Positions 1-9,424 of a stretch of DNA of 64,000 bases are shown here, one piece after another (the first letter of the stretch is position 1; every line of letters begins with the position of its first letter). The notes below the pieces were generated by a model, which was given only the letters and a program-made list of their open reading frames with translations, was not told the origin of the DNA and did no database searches. The position numbers and the translations under genes were made by a program. The stretch comes from Flavobacteriales bacterium (GTDB lineage Bacteria; Bacteroidota; Bacteroidia; Flavobacteriales_F; PHOS-HE28), in contig JADJAA010000001.1 in NCBI GenBank assembly GCA_016704485.1, forward strand, positions 682,001 through 746,000, read 5' to 3'.

Positions 1-1767
1 ACGATTCATTGCTCGGCCTGTCTCCGTGACATTCTGTCCGATCGGTCTTTCGCTGCCAACCGCATCTACTTGAATGTTCATCATGGGGATACCAGCTTGG
101 ATCAGAAGGTCTTTTATGGCGTTCGCTCTGCGTAGCCCCAAGGCCTTATTCTCAGCCTCGGTTCCTGTATCATCCGTGTGACCCTCAACAATTATCATTA
201 AAGTGGGATCAAATTCCAACGCACTACGCAGATCAACGAGCACCTGCCGATCCAATGTATCCGGTAAATGGCTGGACGTTTCGAAATGGATCGGTACAAT
301 TTCTTGATCCGCGAATAGGAAGGTATTCTCAACCGGAACTATATCTTCTGAAATACTGCCACAGATCAACGTACAGCTGCTGTCGGTACCAGTGCGCACT
401 AAAGAAATATCATCCACAAAGTAATAGGCATAAGGTCCACCATTGGGATCCGTAGTGAAAATGGTCGTTGCTGAATCGACACTGAAATTGCCTAGGAGGA
501 GATCCGTTGCGCAATTTCCGGGTCGGACCTCTCCGCATAGCGTGATGCATTCAGATGGGTTATCCATGATCAGCTCACTTGGTGAAGACCACTGCGATAA
601 ATGTTCCAGCGGTTCGCGCTGCATTGTTCGCTTGAAATTCTCTACTAACGCGATCCCGATCTTATCGACAGCAAAACCGTATGTCGAGTTCCGAAGAATA
701 CGCATACTGTAGTGATATATTCCGCAAGGGTCGATCGTTGTTTTCAATGGCGTTTCAATGAATTCACGGTGATCCTTATCGGCCCCGGAGAATAAATAGA
801 TCCCGGCCATGCCATCCATTAGATCAGGCGCACCGCCGCTAGCATTCTGCCAGAATGATCGTGGTCCATCCGTATTATGATCGAATGATGGATCCGGTAT
901 GAGTTGCATGCCCCGCTCGTTCATGGGTTCAATGGCGCAAGCGCGCTCTTGCGTTAGTAAGTCTACTGAAACATTCGACCCTAAAGGCACAACGGAAACT
1001 TCATCCAATAAACAATAGGCTTGCTTGGACAGCGCGCGGAGGAAGCGACCACGATCAGGATCCGGATCGTTCATTTCCAAATAGTTGCTTTCGACATTGG
1101 CCAGAACGGAATTTCCTGAATTTGGGATCATGGCTTTTCTACTGCTGTATCCATAGCGTTGAAAATTCCCAACGATCAAAAACCGCTCTCCGCCTTTCGC
1201 GTTATATGTCCCATCCACTTTCATCCACGCCGTCGTATCAGAAAGGAACCGGTCGAGTGGATTCTCCAGATCCGGTTTCCCGATAAGGTCATGGAGTACC
1301 CCCTTGCGTGATCGATCCATTGTTGTGAAACAAGCTCCTATGCGATCCGTAACATAACCGCTTCCATCCGCCGCATTCACCCAGAAGGATACAGCATACC
1401 TATGACCATTCTGCAATGGCTCCTTCAGTTCCAATTGCACATATTGCCGATCGGTCCGGTCACCATTCTGAGAGGTCAGCACCATACCCATATACCCTTC
1501 ACCATCCTTAGCGGTTTGATGGCCCGCCCAATTCTGCGGAACGCCAACGACCTGCGAGCAACTATTGAAGTACGTTGGAGATGACGCTACCGAACGCACG
1601 TTAGAAATGCCTTTGAGCTTGTTAGGTGCAACCGACCTCGGACATTTAGAATGATCCTCAAAACTACCGTTGACAACTAATTCCTGTCCGTGTGTATCCT
1701 GCACACAACCAAGGATAGCTATGATCAACAGAACTATGGATGGAACGATGCAGCGATAATTGAACAT
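1..1767 (-). CDS. OmpA-family outer membrane protein, 3' end outside the window
   Basis: The frame is open for 589 codons from ATG at 1767 to the window edge, so the C-terminus is missing. The N-terminus is hydrophobic (VLLIIAILGC) and may be a lipoprotein signal with Cys at about residue 21, or a signal cut before QELVVNGSFE. The middle looks like Bacteroidota NGSFE-type carbohydrate-binding-like domains. From about residue 520 there is an OmpA C-terminal peptidoglycan-binding domain: VEGHTDDTGTEAENKALGL followed by RRANAIKDLL, with the Asp and Arg expected to contact diaminopimelate. In this phylum such proteins tether the outer membrane to the wall. The call is firm for the domain; the exact role is unknown. 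Confidence 0.9.
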   Translation of the reverse strand, partial: MFNYRCIVPSIVLLIIAILGCVQDTHGQELVVNGSFEDHSKCPRSVAPNKLKGISNVRSVASSPTYFNSCSQVVGVPQNWAGHQTAKDGEGYMGMVLTSQNGDRTDRQYVQLELKEPLQNGHRYAVSFWVNAADGSGYVTDRIGACFTTMDRSRKGVLHDLIGKPDLENPLDRFLSDTTAWMKVDGTYNAKGGERFLIVGNFQRYGYSSRKAMIPNSGNSVLANVESNYLEMNDPDPDRGRFLRALSKQAYCLLDEVSVVPLGSNVSVDLLTQERACAIEPMNERGMQLIPDPSFDHNTDGPRSFWQNASGGAPDLMDGMAGIYLFSGADKDHREFIETPLKTTIDPCGIYHYSMRILRNSTYGFAVDKIGIALVENFKRTMQREPLEHLSQWSSPSELIMDNPSECITLCGEVRPGNCATDLLLGNFSVDSATTIFTTDPNGGPYAYYFVDDISLVRTGTDSSCTLICGSISEDIVPVENTFLFADQEIVPIHFETSSHLPDTLDRQVLVDLRSALEFDPTLMIIVEGHTDDTGTEAENKALGLRRANAIKDLLIQAGIPMMNIQVDAVGSERPIGQNVTETGRAMNR

Positions 1768-1773
1768 GGAACA

Positions 1774-1803
1774 CAAAAATGCGCAATTCTAAGATCCTGC
1801 AAA
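1774..1803 (-). promoter_or_regulatory. Predicted promoter of the OmpA-family gene
   Basis: On the minus strand, TTTG (1803-1800) is followed after 18 nt by CATTTTTG (1781-1774). This fits the Bacteroidota consensus TTTG-N17-20-TAnnTTTG with one mismatch. Only 6 nt separate the box from the ATG at 1767. The IS1182 end lies about 20 bp upstream, so the insertion left this promoter intact. Confidence 0.55.
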
Positions 1804-1895
1804 GCAATTATGATGCAATACGAAAAGGGGCTGTCTCGAAAGGGATGGCCCCTTCTTGTTTTGATGGGGATTGGATGTGGTGCTGATTCAGAGAC

Positions 1896-3531
1896 CTACC
1901 AGATCGGGATTATTTGCGGCCTTGCCCGTGTAAAGGACAGGACCGAACCCAAGGCACTTTTTAGACGTTCCTCAGCCCTTTTTTGAAGGATCCTGACCAA
2001 CTTCTTCAGGTTGATCGCAGTTGCAAGTAGTCCGGTTTCCAAGGCGACTTTGTCGAGTCCCCTTAGCATGAACCGGGTGAAGCCTTTGTTCTGCTTGAGG
2101 TTACCGAAGGCCGATTCCACTTCCACCGGTCTAGCGCTTCGGTGCATTAGACCTTCTTCGCTGGTGAGCTTTTCTCGGGCTTGGGCTTTAAGTTCGTTAA
2201 GCCGATGGTTCACTTCGATGATCCGGTTACCCTTGGCCTTGTGGCAAACACCATTCATGGGGCATGTGGCGCAGTTGCTTGCTTGGTAGCGCGATACGGT
2301 TTGCACATACCCGGCCTTTGTTGTTGAGCGCTGGTCACCGATATGCCGCATGGGCTGGCCTATGGGGCAGGTATACTCGTTCCTTGCAGCGTTGTAGTGG
2401 AGTCTGTTTTGTACAAAGGGGTGTTTTTCCCAGTAGCTCTTTTGTTGTTCACGGTGGAAGTAGTTGTACTTCACAAAAGCCTCCACGCCCTCGCCTTCCA
2501 AGTATTCGTAATTCTGCTCCGAGCCATAGCTCCGCCATGCGGCGGACCACAGCCGCTTGGGGCAGTTTGCCCAACTGGGCTTGTAGTTCCTTGTAGTGGG
2601 GGATCAGTGTCTTGGTGTCGGTGGTGTCCTGATGTAGGCTGTAGTGTATGATGAACTGGTTCTGGGTGCTCCATTGCACGTTGTAGCCGGCCTTGAGTTG
2701 TCCGTTGCCCATGTGGTCGTCCTTCATGCGCATGAAGGTGGCTCCGCGATCGGTCTTCGAGTAGCTACCGCGCTCGCCCAAGATGGACTCTTGCATCTTG
2801 TACTTGCGCACGTTGTCCGGCCAGTTCCTCTTGGCGTAAGAGAGCTTTTGCTTGGTCTTCGGATCGATCTTCTTGTCCTTGAGCGCGGCGTTGATCGCAT
2901 CAATGGTCTGGGCCACTTTCTTCGGGTCGAGTTCTTCCATCTCACCGGGGTCATCGCCCTGTAGTTCTTCAGCGGCTACTCCTTGGGTGTAGTTCCAGAG
3001 CTCCTCCAACTGGGCTTTCATTTTCTTCTTGTTGGTGGCAATGCTCTTGGCCCAAACGAAGGTGTACTTATTGGCATTGGCCTCGATCTTGGTGCCATCG
3101 GTGTACACTGCTTTGAGATCCACATGACCCGCTTCCATCAACAACAGAACCACTTGGCTGAACACTTCTTTGATGTGGTTCTTGAGCCGCTGGGCACGGA
3201 ACCGATTGACCGTGTGGTGATCCGGACGCTTCATCCCGGCAAGCCACATGAAATGGATGTTCTCCTGGATCGCTGCCTCGATCTTACGCGAGGAGTAGAT
3301 GTTGTTCAGGTAAGCATAGACCAATACCTTGAGCAACATACGCGGGTGGTAACTAGAGGTGCCGCCACCCTTGTACGTGTCGGCCAGCGAACCGATGTCG
3401 ATCTGGTCGATAACCGAACCAACTACACGTACGGCATGTGTCTTTGAGATGAGTTCTTCCAACGATGGTGGCAAGAGCATCGCTTGACTCGGGTCGTAGT
3501 CCTTGAACACGACTTTTCTTTGTGAAGCCAT
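1896..3531 (-). pseudogene. IS1182-family DDE transposase, frameshifted
   Basis: The reading frame starts at ATG 3531 (MASQRKVVFKDYDPSQ) and runs to about 2545. The protein then continues in another frame (YGSEQNYEYLEGEGVEAFV) to the stop at 1896. The N-terminus has the DUF772-like region (SSRKIEAAIQENIHFMWLAG), followed by the first catalytic Asp in AVYTDGTKIEAN. The last part carries the catalytic Glu region (PVEVESAFGNLKQNKGF). The break falls where family members have the second catalytic Asp (expected ADAGYGSE). That site is replaced by a 16-bp palindrome at 2531-2546, which adds 7 nt net. The gene cannot make an active transposase without frame restoration. Confidence 0.85.
2531..2546. 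repeat. 16-bp palindrome in the transposase gene
   Basis: TCCGCC-ATGC-GGCGGA is a perfect 6-bp stem with a 4-nt loop, placed at the frameshift of the IS1182 transposase. It has the same 6-4-6 design as the palindrome inside aspS at 20941-20956. Confidence 0.7.
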
Positions 3532-3648
3532 GCCCGAAGGTCGATCACCCAAAACGAGTTGTCAAGATCAACTTCCAACGGCTTTTCAACAAAATGAAAA
3601 GGGCTGCCTCTTTTGAGACAGCCCCTTTTCATTAACGTAATTCAGTGA

Positions 3649-5724
3649 TCACTTCACTACCTGAAATGCTTTCGCAGCACCTAGTCCTTCAGCCGTACGC
3701 AATGCATAACGGTAAAGGCCGGCGCGTAGACCTGCAACGTCCAGAATTATTTGTGTGGTACCGTTCGCAATGTTTTTTTGCATCACGCTGCGCCCTGTTA
3801 CATCATACACTTCCAAGGTTGCGCTGGTGCGTAGATCCGAGAACGGAATAGTGATCCGGTCATTCGCAGGAACCGGGTACGCTTGACCCAAAGTAGAGGC
3901 GAGCAACGCATCGAATTCCTCAACACTCACAATACCATAGAACCAATCGTGGCTCAAAGCAACCATGCTATGCGCTACATCCGCATTGGACATTTGCTCT
4001 GGACCAACACCGAAATAGACCACCTTGTAGTCCGTGGTCTCACAACGCAGCCCACCGATCAAATTGGTGTTCGTATTATAATGAAGGATACCGACCGCTG
4101 GCGCGATCGGAGTGATCTGGTCAGGATAAGTATTGGTTCCGAAAACCGCTGCAATGCTGCTGTTCGGAACGTCTCCAAAAACAAGATCACCATCGATGAA
4201 ATTCACAAGGTTCTGAGCTGTACTTCCGTCTGCCACATAGGTTGCATGCATGTAATCCGAATAGAACGACTGCGTTGCAGCAGTGCCATAAGACCCGGTT
4301 GCACCACTTTGATCCCATCCAATATCCTGGCCTGCGATCATTACATCGCTGCCCGCAGCCATAAGCGCCGATAGCGCTGCAACTTCATCGTCCGTTAGTG
4401 ATGGGAATGTCCAACTAATGTTCATATAAAAATTATTCACTCCAGTTAGCGCACCCTCGCTAGCAAAATTCAAGAATTTGTCCTTGGCTACTGCTGCATA
4501 GGCGGTATTGCCAGCTTGCATCAGTCCATCGGTGTAGATAGGTTCCCATTGTTCTGCTCCATTGTGTGTTACCACAAGATCAGTGATACCGCTGATCACA
4601 TTGAAGGCCCTTTCCAACACTGGTGCTTCCGGATTGGACGAAGATGCTACTGAAAGTAGATAGATGCCCACACCAGGTGTAGCATCCGGAGTTATCGAGA
4701 CATCCATATTAAGGTCATCTCCAGCCGCAACTTGTGCAGTATTAGGACTCGTCACCGCTGAGCCGTTCACTTGTAGCTCACTGCTCCAACCTGAAGGTGC
4801 ACCCGTGCTGGTAAGCGTAACAATGTAGTCCTCAGTAGCACCTAATAGGTTCGTGAACACTGTGTTGACCGTGGCTGGTGTACCAGTTGGCACACCAACA
4901 TAAACAGGGGCACTCTCCGCAAATTCACCAATAACGAGTGTTGTTCCTCCATCAGCAGCAATGTCACTGGTCTGGTATACCTCGCTGTGATCTTCGCTCA
5001 CGAAAGCAACGACCCTACAGTTCGCAATATTCCAAGCCGCTGGAATCGTCATGGTATAGCTGCGAGTTATCGAGCTACCCATTGTCGGGTTCGGCACCAT
5101 ATCTCCCCACGTATCCGTAGCATATCCCCTAAGCACATGAACGTGATCATAGTTATCATGATCTCCGGACGGGCCATAATCTATTTGCGGGCCGTCCAAA
5201 TGATCTTCCTTTACCAATACGCTAATGTAATCGTCGCCCGTAGGGCTGTCGGCTGTGTAATAGAGCTCAACGTTCACGGTAAGTTCATTGGTACCTGCGT
5301 CATAGCTGCTTTCAACGCCTAGGTTCACAGGACTTGGCAATGCTAACATTTCAGCAACAGCACCTTCCCATGCACCACGCCCAAGATCATCTTCGCCACC
5401 GAAGATATGACGATTGATAACACCAGAGGGATATCCGCCGATCGTGAAATACGCATCGATCGCCGTTCCTTCCGGCGTGCGAAAATCCGGCTGACCTGCT
5501 CCAGGTACAGCATAACCGCCGGCATGGACACCAACAACGGCGATCTTCGTTCCATGCATGGCCTCCAATGAAGCCATGATCACATGGCCTTCCGGGCAAT
5601 AGCCACAGAGGATCCCAGTGAAGTCTTCCAACAAAGCCGATCGGTTCTGTGGGGTTTGTGTTACCAACGACTGCCCAATAAGGACCGTTGGTAACAATGC
5701 TAAGAGAGTAGTTATCTTTTTCAT
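3649..5724 (-). CDS. Omp28-related secreted protein with T9SS sorting domain
   Basis: The 691-aa protein has a signal peptide (MKKITTLLALLPTVLIGQS). It is followed by an Omp28/thioredoxin-like domain with a CxxC pair (ALLEDFTGILCGYCPEGH, about residues 28-46). The middle holds beta-rich repeats. The C-terminus is a type A T9SS sorting domain (AYPVPANDRITIPF near residue 608, ending AAKAFQVVK). It is expected to be exported through the outer membrane and attached to the surface or released. The CxxC suggests a redox or structural disulfide, but the substrate is unknown. It is transcribed in the same direction as the M28 gene upstream, with a 199-nt gap. Confidence 0.9.
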   Translation of the reverse strand: MKKITTLLALLPTVLIGQSLVTQTPQNRSALLEDFTGILCGYCPEGHVIMASLEAMHGTKIAVVGVHAGGYAVPGAGQPDFRTPEGTAIDAYFTIGGYPSGVINRHIFGGEDDLGRGAWEGAVAEMLALPSPVNLGVESSYDAGTNELTVNVELYYTADSPTGDDYISVLVKEDHLDGPQIDYGPSGDHDNYDHVHVLRGYATDTWGDMVPNPTMGSSITRSYTMTIPAAWNIANCRVVAFVSEDHSEVYQTSDIAADGGTTLVIGEFAESAPVYVGVPTGTPATVNTVFTNLLGATEDYIVTLTSTGAPSGWSSELQVNGSAVTSPNTAQVAAGDDLNMDVSITPDATPGVGIYLLSVASSSNPEAPVLERAFNVISGITDLVVTHNGAEQWEPIYTDGLMQAGNTAYAAVAKDKFLNFASEGALTGVNNFYMNISWTFPSLTDDEVAALSALMAAGSDVMIAGQDIGWDQSGATGSYGTAATQSFYSDYMHATYVADGSTAQNLVNFIDGDLVFGDVPNSSIAAVFGTNTYPDQITPIAPAVGILHYNTNTNLIGGLRCETTDYKVVYFGVGPEQMSNADVAHSMVALSHDWFYGIVSVEEFDALLASTLGQAYPVPANDRITIPFSDLRTSATLEVYDVTGRSVMQKNIANGTTQIILDVAGLRAGLYRYALRTAEGLGAAKAFQVVK

Positions 5725-5766
5725 AGAGGTTCGGTTAAAAAGGTCCGTGAAGGTATTGAACCATTC

Positions 5767-5786
5767 ATCCCGTTAGTTCACGGGAT
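5767..5786. terminator. Hairpin between the M28 peptidase and Omp28 genes
   Basis: ATCCCGT (5767-5773) pairs perfectly with ACGGGAT (5780-5786) across a 6-nt loop. It lies downstream of the M28 peptidase stop and upstream of the Omp28 start. No T-run follows on the minus strand, so terminator function is only possible; it could also shape the 5' leader. Confidence 0.35.
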
Positions 5787-5923
5787 AACAGCTTTCTTGG
5801 AGGGCTACCGTAAGCCAGTATCTATTTCATTCGTAGAAATTTCATGAAACGAATCCTACTAGCTGATCATCAGTCGATCAATCAACAAATATTCATTACC
5901 CAGGGATAATTTGATCCATAGGA

Positions 5924-6952
5924 TCAACGCTCTTTCCACACAACTTCCATTACGGTCTGTCCAACGGCTTTCAATGTTGTGCGATCGATCACATCCATAT
6001 TGTCATCGTGTGTATGCCAATGCGGAGCGAAGGCCTGTGTCGCTGGATCGTATTGGATGATGTCGATGGTCGGTATCCGTAGAACTTTGTTGATCGGAAT
6101 ATGATCATCGATCCCTACGAAATACTTCGTTTCGCGGATGAATCGATCTCCGTACCCCAAAGTCGCTGCTGTCTTCCATACTTTATGCACTACCTGACCT
6201 GCGTATTGCATGCTTAATGCTTCTTGGTAGAACAATGCATCGCGGCCACCCGCCATATCCAAAAGGATCCCAAAGCGAGCCTTATAGCCTGCTACGTGAG
6301 GGTTCTTAACGAAGTATTGCGAGCCAAGGCACCACGTATCCATGCTACTCTCATCCATCGCCATTGCGCCACTCGGCTGACCATGGTCCTCCACATCCGT
6401 AAAAAGAATATCCACCCCCAAAAGCTCATTGGAAGCAGCCAAATGACGCGCGACCTCCAAGAGGATCCCTACTCCACTTCCTGCATCATTCGCACCATCG
6501 ATCGGTTCGTTCTTTCGTTCACTATCCTTATCCGCAAAAGGTCTGGTATCCCAATGGGCGAGCAATAGGATCCGATCCTTCATTTCCGGCCGCCAGACTC
6601 CAATTATGTTACGTAACGGGATCTTAGCGCCCGTATAAATTGTAACCGTACCCGTCTGTTCAGTAACAGCCGCGCCGTAGCTCTTCAGCTTGGCAACCAT
6701 CCAATCGCCGCATGCTGTGTGCGGCGCAGTACCCGGTATGCGAGGTCCGAAATCGACCTGCTTCTTCACAAATGCATATGCACTGTCGGGATCGAACAAC
6801 GGTGTTGGAGGTACAGAAGTAACTTGGTCTTTGACCAGTGGAACGGTTGTCTCCGGCTCATCAGGTGTACATGAACTAAAAAGCATGATCAAGGCCAGAC
6901 CGGATCCTAATGCAATTCGCTGCATTCCACCTAATTCATGCATCCGGTTCAT
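5924..6952 (-). CDS. M28-family zinc peptidase lipoprotein (glutaminyl-cyclase-like)
   Basis: The protein is about 342 aa from the ATG at 6952; longer and shorter starts are possible nearby. The N-terminal lipoprotein signal ends LIMLFSSC. The catalytic domain shows M28 zinc-binding features: LLAHWDTRPFAD, GANDAGSGVG, FTDVEDHG, IDDHIPI and a late HTHDDN. The pattern resembles bacterial glutaminyl cyclases and the aminopeptidases related to them, so the reaction may be N-terminal pyroglutamate formation or dipeptide or aminoacyl hydrolysis. The ATG overlaps the cysS stop as ATGA, which implies translational coupling. Location: periplasmic face, lipid-anchored. Confidence 0.88.
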   Translation of the reverse strand: MNRMHELGGMQRIALGSGLALIMLFSSCTPDEPETTVPLVKDQVTSVPPTPLFDPDSAYAFVKKQVDFGPRIPGTAPHTACGDWMVAKLKSYGAAVTEQTGTVTIYTGAKIPLRNIIGVWRPEMKDRILLLAHWDTRPFADKDSERKNEPIDGANDAGSGVGILLEVARHLAASNELLGVDILFTDVEDHGQPSGAMAMDESSMDTWCLGSQYFVKNPHVAGYKARFGILLDMAGGRDALFYQEALSMQYAGQVVHKVWKTAATLGYGDRFIRETKYFVGIDDHIPINKVLRIPTIDIIQYDPATQAFAPHWHTHDDNMDVIDRTTLKAVGQTVMEVVWKER

Positions 6953-8433
6953 GCTCGCTCCCATACTGTTCCTTCTTTGGTGTCTTTTAATACAATGCCG
7001 AGGGAGATCAACTGATCCCGGATCCGATCACTTGTAGCAAAATCCTTATTGGCTTTTGCTGTCGCGCGCATCCGAATGAACTCTTGAACAAGCCCATCCA
7101 AGGTTGCGTCGTCGTTGATCATTTCTCCTTCGCTTCGCAAACCAAGTACGTCGAACACCATGGTATTGAAAAGCTGTTTCAGACGATCAAGTGCATCCGA
7201 ATTCAATGACTGCTTACCATCGTTGACGCTATTGATCAACCGCACACCCTCGAACAGCGTTGCGATCAGTACCGGCGTATTCAGATCATCATGCATTGCA
7301 GCGTGGCAGCTGGTTTCCAAGGCATCAACTTCGTCATCACCCGCACCGTTCACGGCCTTTAACTTACTTAGTGTGGTCATGGCGGACATTAACCGCGCTA
7401 ACCCTTTTTCTGCGGCTTGCAATGCTGCATTACTGAAATCCAATGTGCCAGCATAGTGACTTTGCAGCATGAAGAAACGCACCGTCATTGGGCTATAGCC
7501 TTGATCCAACAACTTGTGGTTGCCTGTTACCAACTCCTCCGGAGTAAAGCCGTTGCCTTCGCTTTTGGCCATCTTGCGGCCATTCACTGTAAGCATATTG
7601 GTATGCATCCAATACCGGACAGGCACCTGCCCATCTGCAGCGATGCTCTGTGCGATCTCACATTCGTGATGCGGGAACTTCAGATCCATTCCGCCACCAT
7701 GAATATCGAATGTCAGGCCCAAGTATTTCGTACTCATGGCACTGCATTCCAAATGCCAACCAGGAAAGCCTTCACTCCATGGGCTAGGCCATTTCATAAG
7801 GTGGGTCGCATCCGCCTTTTTCCATATGGCAAAATCCAATGGACTGCGTTTCTCGTCTTGTCCTTCCGTTTCTCGCGTGTTCGCTATCAGGTCCTCTGTC
7901 TTTCGACCACTTAACTCACCATATGCATTGGTCGTGCTGTACTTCTCAACATCGAAATACACACTTCCGTTCGCCTCATACGCATTGCCACTCGCCAAGA
8001 TCCGTTTCACCATTTCGATCTGCTCTATCAAATGACCTGTCGCGGTTGGCTCAATGCTCGGCCTACGAATATTGAACAGTTGCATTACATCATGGAAGCC
8101 ATTCGTGTATTTCTGGACGATCTCCATGGGCTCCAGTTGCTCTAGCCGCGCACGTTTCGCGATCTTATCCTCGCCATGATCCACATCATCCACCAAGTGG
8201 CCTACATCGGTGATATTGCGCACGTAGCGCACAGTGTAGCCCATATAAATGAGCCACCGAAAGAGTACATCAAAAGCCAGAAAGGTGCGTACATTTCCGA
8301 GGTGTGCATCACTGTATACTGTTGGTCCGCAGACATACAGTCCAACATGGTTGGGACGTATCGGTACGAATTCCTCCTTCTTTCGAGAGAGTGTATTGGT
8401 AAGGTACAAAGGGCCTTTGCGCAGATCGGTCAT
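6949..8433 (-). CDS. cysS: Cysteinyl-tRNA synthetase
   Basis: This 494-aa class I aminoacyl-tRNA synthetase charges tRNA-Cys in the cytoplasm. The first zinc-ligand Cys is in YVCGPTVYSDAHLGN, which also contains the HIGH-type motif (AHLGN). The KMSKS-type loop is KMAKSEGN near residue 275. Further zinc ligands are C in WHLECSAM and the pair in PHHECE. Length is normal for the family. It is followed by the M28 peptidase with a 4-nt overlap. A -10 box lies 7 nt upstream of the ATG. Confidence 0.98.
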   Translation of the reverse strand: MTDLRKGPLYLTNTLSRKKEEFVPIRPNHVGLYVCGPTVYSDAHLGNVRTFLAFDVLFRWLIYMGYTVRYVRNITDVGHLVDDVDHGEDKIAKRARLEQLEPMEIVQKYTNGFHDVMQLFNIRRPSIEPTATGHLIEQIEMVKRILASGNAYEANGSVYFDVEKYSTTNAYGELSGRKTEDLIANTRETEGQDEKRSPLDFAIWKKADATHLMKWPSPWSEGFPGWHLECSAMSTKYLGLTFDIHGGGMDLKFPHHECEIAQSIAADGQVPVRYWMHTNMLTVNGRKMAKSEGNGFTPEELVTGNHKLLDQGYSPMTVRFFMLQSHYAGTLDFSNAALQAAEKGLARLMSAMTTLSKLKAVNGAGDDEVDALETSCHAAMHDDLNTPVLIATLFEGVRLINSVNDGKQSLNSDALDRLKQLFNTMVFDVLGLRSEGEMINDDATLDGLVQEFIRMRATAKANKDFATSDRIRDQLISLGIVLKDTKEGTVWERA

Positions 8434-8440
8434 CGGGCTG

Positions 8441-8448
8441 CGAAGGTA
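8441..8448 (-). promoter_or_regulatory. -10 box of cysS
   Basis: The minus strand reads TACCTTCG, one base off TAnnTTTG, with 7 nt before the cysS ATG at 8433. Transcription would start within or next to the start codon. Confidence 0.5.
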
Positions 8449-8479
8449 TTGACTGATCCGATCAGAAGAAGCCCTTTGA

Positions 8480-9424
8480 TCACTTCATACTCTTCAAGTA
8501 CCTGTACAGTTCACTTTCTGTTGAAAGAATAACCGTGCTTTGGGTATCAATGGACTTCTCCAATACTTCCAAGCTCTTAAGGAAACCATATAGATCGCGG
8601 GAAGCGGATGTTCGGTCATAAGCACGGGCATAAATTGCCGCAGCGGAGCTATCCGCACGACCACGAATGCGTTCCGCTTGCATGATCGCTTCGGACTGGA
8701 TCTTTGCCAGATCGCGCTCCTTATCGCCTTCGATCTTACGAGCCTCACCTTGTCCTTCACTTCGGAATTGATCCGCAATTCTATTACGCTCACTTATCAT
8801 ACGCTCGTATACGCGCTGTCGCACATCCTCCACGTAGTTCATGCGCTTGAACCTGAAATCCAATATGCGTATTCCTAGGTCACTCGTACGTTCATTGGCC
8901 TTCTTGAGGATCAGCGCCTCTATGTCCCCTCTGCCTACATTGATGCTATCCAGTATCTCAAGCTCTTGCATGTAGCTCTCAACCACCTCTGGCGTACGGT
9001 TGCTGCTGCGCACCAGGTCGATCAATTCATGGTTCGCTACCGCATTCCGTGTTTCTCCGTCCAGAATATCATCCAATCGGGATTGTCCGGAACGTTCATC
9101 GCGCAAGCGGATGAAGAATTGCAAGGGATCCGTGATCTCCCATCGAGCATAGGTATCCACCAAAAGGAACTTCTTGTCCTTGGTAGGCACTTGATTCACA
9201 TCACCATCCCATTCCAAATAACGCTTATCGAAAAATTGCACTTTCTGGATGAAAGGCGTTTTGAAGTGCATGCCGGGGTCAGTACGAGGCACTCCAACAG
9301 GTCTGCCGAATTGCGTTACAATGGCCTGTTGGGTCTCGTCCAGAATGAATGTAGCGCTGTAAGTAGCTGCCAAAGCCAGCAGAATGACAACAAGAATGAT
9401 GATATTACGGATGCCCATCTTCAT
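8480..9424 (-). CDS. hflC: Membrane protease modulator HflC
   Basis: The 314-aa protein has one N-terminal transmembrane segment (IIILVVILLALAATYSATFI) and then an SPFH/band-7 domain that starts at ILDETQQAIVTQFGRPVG. A long alpha-helical coiled region rich in Glu, Arg and Ala follows (SEGQGEARKIEGDKERDLA). HflC assembles with HflK into a membrane cage that encloses and regulates FtsH. Its start overlaps the hflK stop (ATGA at 9421-9424), so the two are translationally coupled in the order hflK-hflC. Confidence 0.95.
   Translation of the reverse strand: MKMGIRNIIILVVILLALAATYSATFILDETQQAIVTQFGRPVGVPRTDPGMHFKTPFIQKVQFFDKRYLEWDGDVNQVPTKDKKFLLVDTYARWEITDPLQFFIRLRDERSGQSRLDDILDGETRNAVANHELIDLVRSSNRTPEVVESYMQELEILDSINVGRGDIEALILKKANERTSDLGIRILDFRFKRMNYVEDVRQRVYERMISERNRIADQFRSEGQGEARKIEGDKERDLAKIQSEAIMQAERIRGRADSSAAAIYARAYDRTSASRDLYGFLKSLEVLEKSIDTQSTVILSTESELYRYLKSMK

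Larger units (their letters stand above)
1822..3630 (-). mobile_element. IS1182-family insertion sequence, inactive copy
   Basis: The two ends are inverted repeats that both start GAAAAGGGGCTGTCTC (1822-1837, and the complement of 3615-3630) and stay similar for about 30 bp. Each end can also fold on itself; at 3598-3629 the arms are AAAAGGGCTG and CAGCCCCTTTT, a terminator-like hairpin. The element is about 1.8 kb and carries one transposase gene, which is broken. No target-site duplication is visible. Confidence 0.85.
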
